64,000 nt of DNA from Massariosphaeria phaeospora. Taxonomy: Eukaryota > Ascomycota > Dothideomycetes > Pleosporales. A program made the position numbers and the translations under genes. Below, piece after piece: positions 1-10,545 of this stretch. The stretch's first letter is position 1. Each line of letters opens with the position of its first letter. The notes under the pieces are model-generated. The model made no database searches. It was not told where the DNA came from and was given only the letters and a program-made list of their open reading frames with translations. The stretch covers positions 248,001 through 312,000 of the forward strand of contig JAADJZ010000035.1 in assembly GCA_011032825.1 (NCBI GenBank), given 5' to 3'.

Positions 1-1147
1 AGACGGCTTGGTGCAGGTGAAGCGTGAGAGCATAGCCACCTGCAGGTTGCCGTGGAGCCTTCGCCGCACCGGCGGCCAATCTGTCAGATGTCGGCGCGAT
101 AGGTAGGGCAGCATATGCCGTCTCGCAGATGGATTCTGGCCTGCTCTGTCGTTCACCCCATCCCCACGTACGTTTCGCGGATGCACACCACCCATGGAAG
201 CAACGGTTGGCGCCCAGCAGCGCTCTCTCTGTTGCCCGTCAGTCACTGGAGCCGTTTCTGGAACCCCCTCCCCCCAAATCCTCGCAGCTATCGAACAGCC
301 CGCTTTTGATGACTAACCAGCGAATGGCAGGCCGCCGCGTTCTCCTGCAGTTGCTGACTCGAAGTCACGCTGCCTCTCCGGCGGCGGCAATCCACTCGAG
401 CAGCGCATTGCGATGTCACTCGCACAGGCGGACAGGCGGGTTGCGTGTGGTGGATCATGATGCAAGTCGCGTTGGGGTGGCCATGCTCGGCGGTGGTCGG
501 GGCACCGCCCGCGTGCGACCGGCGAGCCATGGAGGCTGAGCAGTGCGCGAGCAGTGAGGGCACACGGCGAAGAATGCGCTGGCTGGCTGCGAAAATGAAG
601 GCCTTGACGAGGGGTGAGTCGGCGAGTCTGTGCCTGCGGTGCCTGCGGGGCCTGCGGAGCCGCGGATAGGCCCGCGTACGACGTTGCTATTCTGGCGCTA
701 ACCAGGCGCACCCCCCAAGCCTGTTGTTTACACTCAGGGAGCCCGCTGCCAACACCAACCTGGACGGCCGCGAAAAAAAAAAAAACCCACAACGCCCGCG
801 TCTGCCGCCCTCTCGCGCATCGTAACCGTCGGCCAGCTTCCTGTAGGCGCTCCCCGCCGTGAGTGGCAGAGGCAATTGGGCTGACATGGCCGCAGGCAAG
901 CCGCAACAGGTCCCTCCCTCCCGAAACACTTCGGCCCATGCTTTTCGGCCGCCGCACATCCGCCGCGCCCCGTTACCTTTGTAGCTCTATCTTGCTGCGC
1001 AGCGTTAGAGGCGACCTCAGCGACGAGACGGCCGCTGCCCTCATCCGCATTGCCCCCGTCCACCTCGCCTCGGCCGCCTCACGCTGAGCACGCTCGCTAG
1101 CGCACACACTCGCTGCCCGCAACGGGCGCCCTCGCTCGCCCGGCGCA
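1..1147. other. left-edge intergenic region / 5' leader
   Basis: No convincing gene was found here. The open frames are short, overlap on both strands and carry low-complexity composition. An A-run of about 13 nt begins near 771. The last 150 bases are C-rich and pyrimidine-rich, as expected of the promoter and leader of the gene starting at 1148. The first 130 bases could belong to a neighbouring gene cut by the window edge, but nothing in them can be identified. Confidence 0.5.
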
Positions 1148-3497
1148 ATGGACGGCCCACCGCCCCCGCCGCCGCCCCATGGCTCGAAGCCCAAGTCGAC
1201 TGGCGGCGGCGGCGGCTCAGGCCTGCCGCCAGGCAACTACGACATCTTCATCATCCCCCCGCACTCGTCCGGCGGCGGCTTCGTCTATCTGCCCAGTCTG
1301 CAGGTCCAGCGGAACAGCTTCATAGCGGGTGTCGCGAGCACGCTGGCGAGCATTGCCGTGTGGAAGATGGTGGAGCCGACAGCTAAGCAGTATTTCGTGC
1401 TGGTCACTCAGAGCGTCTCGACGGGCGGGAATGGTGTCCTGCTACTCGTCGCTCTGGTCGGCATTGCTGGCTGGGCTTTCGGCAGACAAGTTGGCGGCGG
1501 CGGCTTTGGCGGAGCAGGCCCTGGCCCTGGCCCTCAGGGTGGAGCAGGAGCTGGAGCTGGAGCTTCGGCATCCGGACACCAGAGGGCACCGCCGCCGCCT
1601 CCACATGGCGAGTTCCCTGGCGCTGGAGGGGCTCCGCCTCCGGGCGCTCAGGGAGGCTGGGGATATTCAGGCCATCAGCGACAACACCAAGAACATGGCG
1701 CATCCCCGCCTCCGCCACAGGACCACGACTCGTCATGGTCGGGCGCGCCCCCCGATCCTTCGGCCAATGGCGGCTGGGGCAAAGCACAGGAAGACGCTCG
1801 CAAGGAAGACGCTCGCAAGAAAGAAGACGCTCGCAAGAAAGAAGAGGAACGGAAGCGTGCGGAGGAGCAAAAACGCGCAGACGAAGAACGGAAGCGCGCC
1901 GAGGAGCGAAAACACGCAGACGAAGAACGGAAGCGCGCCGAAGAACGGAAGCACGCCGAGGAGCGAAAGCGCGCAGAAGAAGAGCGGAAACGCGCCGAGG
2001 AAGAGCGGAAACGCGCGGAAGACGCACAGAAGCGCGCAGAAGAGGCACGGAGGCGTGCAGAGCAGGAGCGGAAACTCGCGGAAGAGGAACAGAGGCGTGC
2101 CGAAGAGGCGCGGAAACGTGCCCAGGAAGAAGAGAAACAGCGCGAAGAAGAGCGGAAGGCGAACGAAGAAGCAGCCCGCCAAACCCGAGCTCAGGCTGAG
2201 AAAGAGAAATGGGAGAAAATGCGTGCGCGGGAGCGGGAGCAACGGGAGTGTGAAGCCCGGGAGCGCCTCGCCAAAGCCCGAGCCCAGAAGGAAAAGGAAG
2301 CCAGAGAAAAAGAGCAGCGAGACCGTGAAGCACGCGAAGCCGAAGCTCGCGCTACCCTCGAGAAGGAGATCCGGGAAAAGCTCGAAGCAGAACAGAGAGC
2401 CAAAGCCGCCGAGGAGGCTGCCAAGAGGGATGCGGAGGAGAAAGCTGCTGCCGTGGTCGCGGCAGCAAAAGCAAAAGCTGATGCTGAGGTCGCAAGAGCA
2501 AAGGCAAAAGCCGATGCTGAGGCTGCAAGAGCAAAGGCAAAGGCTGATGCAGAGCGCGCTGATCGTCTCAAGGCTGCTCGAGAGCGTGCCCAGCGCGACC
2601 GAGAAGCGCGCCTTAAAGCGGAGGCCGAGAAATCCAAGGCACAGGCACCCCCTCCTCCGGATCCTTCTGCTACTCGTCGTTCAACGACATATGGCGGCGT
2701 TGGCGGCGGCGAACGATTAGATCCCTATGCAGGCGCTAAGAGTCCGCCCACACCTTCTGTTACCTCGACACACTCGTCACCCATCAAGGCAACTCTCTCC
2801 CCGAACAAGAACTACGAGAAACCGTCGGCTAGAAGCTACATGGGTACCGAAGACGCGCATTCGTTCAGACCCTACGATACAGCCCGGCGGCCACCTAAGC
2901 CCCCTTCTCATGCCTCTACCTATACCACCTCGGAATCTTCGTATGCGCCTTCACACAGCACCGCGCGGACGACTCCACCGCCCTCACAACGTGGGCCCTA
3001 CTCGACGAACGACCCCGACAAGATTGTGATTCGAGCCGTGTATCTGTTCAACGACCTGTTTCCGAAACCTGTCGCGCAATTGGTGTCCGGCATTGGCAAT
3101 GTCACCGACGGCCTCATCCTGAAAATCCAATCCGAAGGTCTATTCATCGACGACGATGTGCGGAACGTCGCGCAACGCGAGTGGGACGTCAAGGCCTGGA
3201 CGCTGAAGCTGGTCGAGGTAAGTTAACTCTTCAAAGTACACAATGGCAGTGGCGCAATACTGACATTCGTTTTAGCTCGGCCAGAACACTGCAAAGCGTT
3301 TACACGTCCTCCGAGCCTGCATCCGCGATGCCGACGGCAAGAAATACGTCTTCATCATCGATGATAGCGAGAGTTGGAAAGTGGCCGTCGGGATCCAGCG
3401 CCTGCGACGTGGATCGCAAGTCCGCAGTCTGCAGAACAGTCAGATGGCTCCGGGCGAGGTGACGAGGATTCTAAACGCCATCCCGCCGCTGGCATAG
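1148..3497 (+). CDS. membrane-anchored coiled-coil protein, fungal conserved hypothetical
   Basis: Two exons, 1148-3217 and 3276-3497, separated by a 58-nt intron (GTAAGT...TTTAG) in phase 0, encode 763 residues. The start is the ATG after the C-rich leader. Order: a Pro/Gly-rich N-terminus (1-30), two hydrophobic segments near residues 56-75 and 98-114, a Gly/Pro/Gln linker, and a long highly charged helical region (about 215-500) built from degenerate KRAEE / EDARK units that should form a coiled coil. A Ser/Pro-rich linker follows, then a compact C-terminal domain of about 140 residues interrupted by the intron. That tail contains VYLFNDLFPKP and YVFIIDDSESW and looks conserved rather than low-complexity. 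I do not recognise a named family. A membrane-tethered scaffold is an inference from layout only. Confidence 0.85.
1790..2600 (+). repeat. degenerate charged repeat encoding the coiled coil
   Basis: A run of imperfect short units (for example GAAGACGCTCGCAAG at 1790-1830, then many GAGCGGAAACGCGCC-like units) lies within the coding sequence of the first gene. It encodes alternating Lys/Arg and Glu/Ala. It also produces long artefactual open frames on the opposite strand and in other frames. Confidence 0.7.
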
Positions 3498-5381
3498 ATC
3501 AATTGCAAAAAAAGAAGGTAGAGTGGGAAAAGCCAAAACAAAAAGTTTGCCGACGACTGACTTGCTGCTTGGAATGCGGCGGTATACCTCTTTTGGAAAA
3601 GCACCACTATCCACATTCCTCGAAAAAAAAAATTGTGCTTTTCCAATGATTCCCCCTTGCAAGAAAAACAAGAAAACCTAGCTTGCGACCGAGCCCTGTT
3701 TCAGTAAAGAGACATTCGTTTATCTGTTCTTGTTCTGTTGCATGAATCATTCCATACGGCATCAGCGTCGGAGTTTAGCATGGGATGGCATGGCAGGGAA
3801 CAAGGGTCTGGCCCCTCACTTTCGTTTGTTAACATTCACTTCACTTGGCGTGTGGCCCAGTCCGACTTGACTTGACTTGTATATGAAAGAAAGTGCTGCT
3901 GTGGATGGTGGTATGGTGGTGTGTCTAGGCGTGTGGAGGCTCGGTGATTGGGTTGGGAGGTGGCGTCTCATGTACATACATGTGCAGAGTTAGTTGTGCA
4001 TAGATAGGCTGGAGTGGAGTGCAATGAGAAGATTGTCTGACTAAAGGGTTGCGCTGGAATGTAATCTTGCTCATCAGGTGTTCATACGAGATTGTGCGGC
4101 AAATGTCCGGAACAGCGAAGCACAATTATGGGAATACTTGGGAATACAGGCATCGGAACGTACTTGACATTAACACCACTCGATCCAGAACAACTTAGCA
4201 CAACGACATACGCCGCCTAGGTACCAAACAATGCCATGCTTGCCCTCCCTCCCCACCTGATCGATGATCACGGTTCAATTTGTTTTCTCGAGAAAATGCA
4301 GACTATACATTTCGTCAGTATGTGTGTGCAGCTTCGTATGTATGTATGTACTCGCGCGCTTGCACTCTCCACTCCCACAGACAAACCATTCATGAGTTGA
4401 GAACGTCCACTACTCACAAGCCTCATCCTCAACACCGACTCCACACCCAAACACCACGTAACCAACAACGACCCCGCGCCGCGCCCCGGCCACGCCAAAC
4501 ACTCAACCCATCTTCGCTCCCTCAAAGCCGCACATAACTCGCGTGTCTCGACCCGCGTCCGCGAAACTGGCGCCTTAGCGACCCCCGCCTGAACCCACTG
4601 CGCCTCGTCCCATGCATTTGCACCCCCCGTCCACGCCGCCCCTTCCACTTCGCGCGTCCCTTCTTCCCCTCTCTCTCGCGGCGCCGCGAGTGCGGCCGCA
4701 CATGGCGGCGATAGTACGCTTTCGACACAGCGCGGATGTGGATGCGGGTGGAGTAGGGCTTCTGATGCTCGACTCTGATTTCGGCTTTCCAGCGCAGGGT
4801 GTGGAGCAGCGAGTAGTGGATGATGTATTTGAAGGTTTTGAGGTACGACATGGCAGGGCAGGGCAGGGCAGGGCGTGGGAGAGATGTGAGCTGGTAGGTT
4901 GGGGTTGGGGTTGGTGTTGTAAAGATGAGGTGGGGAGGTTGTAGGATAGGATGGGGGTGAGAGGTAGCGAGGGCTTGTTGGATAGGGAGAGGGAAGCGCA
5001 ATGCGTGGATGGGCGGGCATGGGCGTAGGAGGTGGGCGGAAGAGGCAGGAGAATAGGGTGTGAGAAGGGGCAAGAACCATGGGAATTGACTGGCGCACAG
5101 GCGTTCAGGATCAGACGCACAGGTTGACTTGCTGCCCGGCGTGACTAGAATCGGTGCTGATGGACAGCAGCTTAGCCACGCGCTCCGAGGACAGTCCTGT
5201 TTTAGCAAAGTCATACTATATGTGACCCAACAGGTGCAGGCCTGATAGAGAATCTGGTCTAGGCTGGTGCTGGGACGTAGCGCAACACTGTCGGAATTAT
5301 TAAAACATTAAGGGGGCAACTGAAAGCTCATTGTAGTGAAGGTATTTGCATAGAATGTATGGCAGTTGTGTTTCTGTTCTA
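3498..5381. other. intergenic region between convergent genes
   Basis: 3' flank of the coiled-coil gene and of the Sec39 gene. It contains A-rich runs near 3506 and 3624 that may lie near polyadenylation sites. The 4.4-5.1 kb part is C-rich on the minus strand and gives long low-complexity frames. A tandem AGGGC repeat (four copies) lies at 4855-4874. One small minus-strand frame is listed separately as doubtful. Confidence 0.5.
4522..4851 (-). CDS. possible small basic protein (doubtful)
   Basis: An ATG at 4851 in a GCCATGTCG context opens a 109-codon frame. It begins MSYLKTFKYIIHYSLLH and continues with an Arg/Lys-rich C-terminus. The N-terminal half has ordinary amino-acid composition, unlike the Pro/Thr-rich frames overlapping it, which is why it is mentioned. 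No family is recognised, and it could be a chance frame in C-rich DNA. It lies in the 3' flank between two convergent genes. Confidence 0.2.
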   Translation of the reverse strand: MSYLKTFKYIIHYSLLHTLRWKAEIRVEHQKPYSTRIHIRAVSKAYYRRHVRPHSRRREREGKKGRAKWKGRRGRGVQMHGTRRSGFRRGSLRRQFRGRGSRHASYVRL

Positions 5382-8276
5382 TCACTTGCCCTCTTGTGCT
5401 GGGGTAGCGCCTAGACGTAGTCAATTAGTAAACCGAGAAAACCAAGCGGGATCCAAGTGTTACGTACCCAGAACCCATCCAAGTCCGCTAGCCAAACCAC
5501 CAGTGACGGCGTTGGCGACATAGTCTCTCTTCCTTACCCTCTCTTCTCCACCGCTCCCTATGCTGCCGGCATCGCTAAGATCCATCGACACCCGTCCCGC
5601 ATCGTCTCGGGTGTCGCTACTCTCCGGCCGTGGAGCGGTATTGCTTCCACGAAGTGGGAAGGCACTCTTTGAAAAAGCCGCAGCTGCACCACGGGCTACA
5701 TCAAATAGGCCCATAGGAGATTCCTCTACTGCGCCTCTACCAATCTCTCTTCGCGGCTGCACCGCGATCGTTTCACTCATAAAGGCACCTGGTAGTTTCC
5801 GATCCGCCGCATCGTTGAAACGTTCTTCCGCCTCGGTTTCCTCAGCCAGTAGCGCTGTCATCTCGCTTTCGCATTGCTGCCAAACTGAAAGCACTTCCTC
5901 GAGATGAGAGGGCGGTGCGAGGAGAAGCGCCTGAGAGAGAAGCTCCATGCGCTGCTCGAGCCTACGGAGATCGGGACGTGCGGTAGAACTAGGCTGAGAC
6001 CACATAGAACTTGAGAGAGGTGAAAAGCGATGTTTGCCTGCAAGTAAAGCAGCACGCCAAGACACGTCTTCGGCCTCATCGTCTTGTCGAGTCGAGTCGT
6101 AGGAACCGAAGGAGTACCGTCGAGACGAAGTTGAGGCTGCTAGCGAGATAGTGGGAGAAGGTGGGGATAAGCGGTTGACTACGTACGAATACGCCGTTTC
6201 AAAGTCGTCTGCTTCAAGAGCCGCCTCGATTGCCATTCCTATAACCCGCCTCTCTGCGACTACTTTCTTCTCTTCGATCGCTGCAGGATCCAAAGAACCC
6301 ATGGCAGAGTCTTCATTCATGATGGTCGATGGCATAGCAACGACAAGATTTTGACCAATCGAGATCAGATCGTCTAGATGCGTGTAGCTACGGCTGTTCT
6401 GTGACAGTAGTTTCCGCAACAGAGAAAGTGGATCCGCGCTGACTCTGATATTGACAGGCTGAAAGGGAACGCCATGTTGTAGGATCAATGAATAGTAGGA
6501 CATGGAATGGGTGGCGGCTAGGAGTGCTTGGGTCCGTCGAAAGCGCGGTGACGATGGGAAGTAGCCCGCGAAAGCTGCAACGATATCGGCCGCTCTCTTC
6601 ATCCCACCTCTTGTCCTGTTCCCATTACTTGCGTTATCGTAGTGGTGCAAAGCATATTTCAGAATGGCGTTTTCTACGCCAGAAAGAGGCAATGGGTGTG
6701 TCTGAGAAGCCGGTTGTATGTAAGTCTGAATTATGAGTGGGTAATGACTGCTTTCAAGCAGAGCTTTTAGTACTTCCGTCTCGACGGTATTGATCTCGAC
6801 TTGACCGAATATGCCTGGTGTAGGCCCGTCACCATCCTGGCTAGGCGCTCCCCATTTCCAGAGCCATGACACCTTTGACCGAATGACCTTCCATTGCTCA
6901 TCATTTTTCTTGGAGCCACTACTTAGAGTATGCAGGATCTTCTGGAGCAGAGCGATCTGCTCCGAAGCGTCACTCCGTAGATACAATCGTACAACTTCTC
7001 GAATGGAAAGGGGTTGCTGTAAGGTAGAAAGGAGGTAGGCTGAGAACACAAACAACTCGATAAGACGCACCGGTTCCCTGTTGGGCCGTGTGATGGCATT
7101 GTCAGGCCGGAGGATGTGCTCGTCCTGTACCAGGGCAGTCGTGAATTCCGTGATCAGTGTAGAACTGAGATCGTACATTGGCAACGAATCCACATCTGCG
7201 TTCAAGTCTGGCAGTGACTCAAGATTCAGGAGGTCGCTTAGTCGTACCAGTAGCGAATGAGCCAGATGTAGGCTTTCGATATCGTTTTTATGAACTTGAT
7301 ACAGGCATGCTAATGCGGTCTGGGCATATCGGAGTTCAAGGTTTCCCCGATTTTCTTCGTCGATATAGTCACGGCCTTCGTCATAGCCGCCCAAATCGAG
7401 ATCCTCGGGCCCATCCCATGTACGGAATGCGGAGGCCACCAAAGGAAAGTCATTTTTCGAGGTATGTAGCAGCCACCCAAGCAAACACTCCCAGTCGTCG
7501 GGTTCCTGTGCCGGCAATGCTGTGATAGAGGCTCTCCTACCTTCGACTGACGGTTTCCGCCTCTTGCGTTCGTTGGCTCCACAGATCCACGGCCCTACTA
7601 CGCCACGCAGATCACGGGCGGCGATGTCAACATCTTGGCCTGAGCGGCGTGCGCGCAGCAGGTTCGATAGCTGGTAATCGATGGCCCGCTTCCCTCTCAA
7701 CTGTACGAAGGCCTCGAGTGACGGCGTATCGTCTTCCGGGTAGTATTCATAGGCGAGGCGGCACAGCGGCAAGACTGCCGATATGAACCAGGCCCGGAGA
7801 TGCTCCGAATGGCCTAGAAACGGGACTACGACTTTGGCAGCCAGATCCAGGAGGCCCGTCTGGGCATCGACGCGATGTGCGCGATGTATGACGAACAAGC
7901 TGAGCGCGTCGAGTTCAGCGTCGCTCTTGTACAGCGGGTGTGCGAGTTCCACCAGTCCCAAATGCCGCCTCTTCCTGCGTGCCTGTGAAGCAGACAGCTC
8001 GCGCACCGCCGCAGTGTCCACGGCAGCCGCAGGATCGTCCCCGGTAGTTCGAGAAGCGGACGCGAGTTCGTGAACGTATGCGGTGTAGGCGGGCGGGTCG
8101 GCGCCCTCGGGAAGGAACGTCAACAGAATGCGCAGGACCAGCGCCAGCTCCAAGGCATCGTGCCGCAGGGCTGTCACTGCGCGCAGAGCAGTAATGTTCG
8201 ATTCGGTGGCATAGTGCACGGCGAGGAGGACGCAGTGCGCGGGCGACAGCTGCTGGAGCTGCTGGAGCTCCGACAT
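5382..8276 (-). CDS. Sec39-domain protein, Dsl1/NRZ tethering complex subunit
   Basis: Exon 1 is 8276-5468. Its apparent stop at 5460 is really intronic: the donor GTACGT at 5467, a TACTAAT branch site and CTAG acceptor define a 57-nt intron to a 29-nt terminal exon, 5410-5382. Joined, the protein is 945 residues and ends ATPAQEGK. The family (Sec39 in yeast, NAG in animals) is an alpha-solenoid subunit of the ER-bound complex that tethers Golgi-derived COPI vesicles. Supporting features are the all-helical sequence, the N-terminus beginning MSELQQLQQLSPAHCVLLAVHY, and a length close to fungal Sec39 proteins. The C-terminal 200 residues are Ser/Arg-rich linker followed by a conserved-looking short tail. 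It is transcribed divergently from the 8844 gene across about 570 bp. Confidence 0.85.
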
Positions 8277-8843
8277 GGCGCACCGGGGGAAGGGTGTCTA
8301 TGGCAGCCAGCGTGGGCGGCCGGCCATGGTGTTGTCGTCGAGGCAAGTCGGAACGCATGCGGGCAAGTAGATGATGGCATTCCGAGCCTCGTCATGGTTA
8401 CTAAGCACGCACGCACGGGTCGCCTCTATCCACTTTGGCTTGTCTCTCCATCCCATCCCAACTATCAAAATAGTCTAATAGACGGTCGAAGGGTAGCTAG
8501 CTACAGCGGGTCCTAGCATGGCAACCATCCTGAAGCGCCTCCCCCGCGGCCTCGACTCCGCGCGATCTGCGCCGACACCTGCCCCATGAAGATGGTCTGA
8601 CGTCTCCCCTCGCTTCCGACAACCCCGACCATGACCAGATAAAACATGCAGCGTTGCAACCTCGAAACAGGACCCCGCGCCTCGCTCTGCTACCTTGCCA
8701 TGGGGCTCTAAAATATTGATCAAGCATCTTGGGTTCCTTGACTTCTTGACTTTCTGTCTCTTTGACAGTTGCACTTGCACTCCACATCGCTTTCCTTTCG
8801 CATATACAAATCCACTATCGCATCTGGCGCGCCTCCAGACGAC
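8277..8843. promoter_or_regulatory. shared divergent promoter region
   Basis: The 567 bp between the Sec39 start (8276, minus) and the start of the membrane-protein gene (8844, plus) must hold both promoters. No individual element can be assigned with confidence. The stretch 8755-8840 is CT-rich and A/T-interrupted, typical of a fungal transcription start and leader. Confidence 0.5.
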
Positions 8844-10545
8844 ATGTTCATAGACACGAACGCCGCCAACAAGGTCGCGAGGCCTACTGTTTCCGTCTCG
8901 TCACCGCGTAGTGAAGATGGATCGACACAGCTAGAGGACGCCTCACCACTGCTGACGTCCTTTGTCGGACAGGACGCTCCGCCGTCGTATCTTGAGGCCA
9001 CAACTCCAGTCGCCTGGAGTGCGAGACCCAGCGACAATGAGGCTGCAGGGTTGTTGTCCTTCGATGGGCGATCACCTGTATCTTCGCGCGCTGACCCCGA
9101 GGCAAAGCACTACGCATTAAGCTATAGGCGACGAGGTTGGCGCGAACACTGCTCTAACCATTTGTGGAAGTGGATTTCCGCCTTGTTTTTCCTGACAATG
9201 GTAGCTGCTATCGCGGCGGCGGCGATACACAGCGACAAACATAAAGTGAGCTCTACTGTGGCTTCCTTGAAGACTTGAATGACTGACCATGTCCAAGGCG
9301 ACAGAAATATCACTCCTTCCGGCCCCGCAAGCCCAGTCCGGCGCTGCCATTTCCGCAGATGCACAGAGTTTCCCCATTCGATGGCCATCACGCTGTGGGA
9401 AGCACTACAAGACCAAAAGCGAGGATTTCGACTTCGGAACACTCCAGGAGTTGCACGTCCAAGAGGCTGTCCATCAGCTTGATGGCCCATACAAACGAGT
9501 AATGGGTTGGATTCACATCGCTCAAGCTCCAGCTGACCAAGCCACTGGTACCATCAGAGCGAAATTATCCTACGCCGTCTCCTCGTCAGTTGATGTGGAC
9601 AGTGTCAAGTACGCGTCGACACCGGATGGCCTGGTCATTGGAGACCCTTCATTTCCGGACGGCTTCGATGGCTTACGAGCTGGCAAAGCCTGTCTCGGCA
9701 TTTCCGTGGTGATTTACATGGCCCCGGGCGCAACGCTGCGTAACCTCAAGGTTGCGTCTACCCACTTGGGAATGCAAGTCCACGATGGAGCCAGCTTCTC
9801 CGTGAAAAATGAAACATCGATATCTCTTACTTCCGGGACCATGGAATTTGCATCGTTCGACTCCCGCGAAACAAGACTCGAAACGATATCCGGGTCCATC
9901 AGTGGAAAATACTCTCTCTTCGACCTGCTTTCCATCAAAACGAAGAGCGGCTCCGTGAACGTGAACGTCGAGCCGAAAAATGCTTCAGAAGAAGCACCAA
10001 AGCCTGCTCTCTTCCTCGCAAACTCGTTATCAGGAAGCATCCGTGCCGACTTCGAGCGCAAGCGCATTCCCGACCGCGACTACCAAGTCTCGCTTGATAC
10101 GACTGTTGGATCCATCGACGGCATGTTCATTCACGGCTCCAAGACAGCCATCAACTCCGTCGCTGGTTTCGTCACTGCCGACCTCCTACCCTTCAAGAGT
10201 GGCGACTACGAATCTACACTCGACACATCGACGCGCTCCGGCCAGACCAGCCTGAACATCCGCTCACCGTACCAGAACGCTGGAGTGAAGATGAATAAGC
10301 TCACGAGCACACATAAGAGCAAATCGGGTGCTGTTGATCTTACCTACCCCCAAGAATGGGAGGGTCACCTCGAGGGAACGTCGGTGAGCGGGAGTTTACA
10401 TCTTCAGGGCAAAAATCTCGAGCTTATTCACCAGGACGAGGAGCCCGGGAAGAATAGGGTCGAAGCGAAGAAGGGGGATGGTGCGTCCAGCATGGTGTTT
10501 GATACGGTTAGCGGAAGTTGCGATGTCAAGGTGGGAAATCTATAA
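8844..10545 (+). CDS. type II membrane protein with adhesin-like beta-solenoid ectodomain (DUF4097-like)
   Basis: Exons 8844-9245 and 9298-10545 are joined across a 52-nt intron (GTGAGC...CCAAG), phase 0, giving 549 residues. ATG 8844 is preferred because the frame upstream contains no ATG. Residues 1-109 are polar and cytosolic, with a PPSY motif at 46-49 that could bind a WW domain such as that of an Rsp5-type ubiquitin ligase. Residues 110-128 form one hydrophobic membrane segment preceded by RRRGWR, so the C-terminus should be outside. The 400-residue ectodomain has repeating short beta units (SGSISG, KSGSVNVN, SGSIRAD, TVGSIDG, KSGAVDL, SGSCDVKV) like the DUF4097 putative-adhesin fold. 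The function is unknown; a role at the cell surface is inferred. Confidence 0.8.

Noticed and set aside
1404..2333. 309-codon minus-strand frame across the first gene
   Set aside because: It mirrors the charged repeat of the coiled-coil gene and consists of Leu/Arg/Pro low complexity.
4612..5214. Overlapping Pro/Thr/Ser-rich frames on both strands
   Set aside because: C-rich composition; only the 4522-4851 piece has protein-like content and even that is doubtful.
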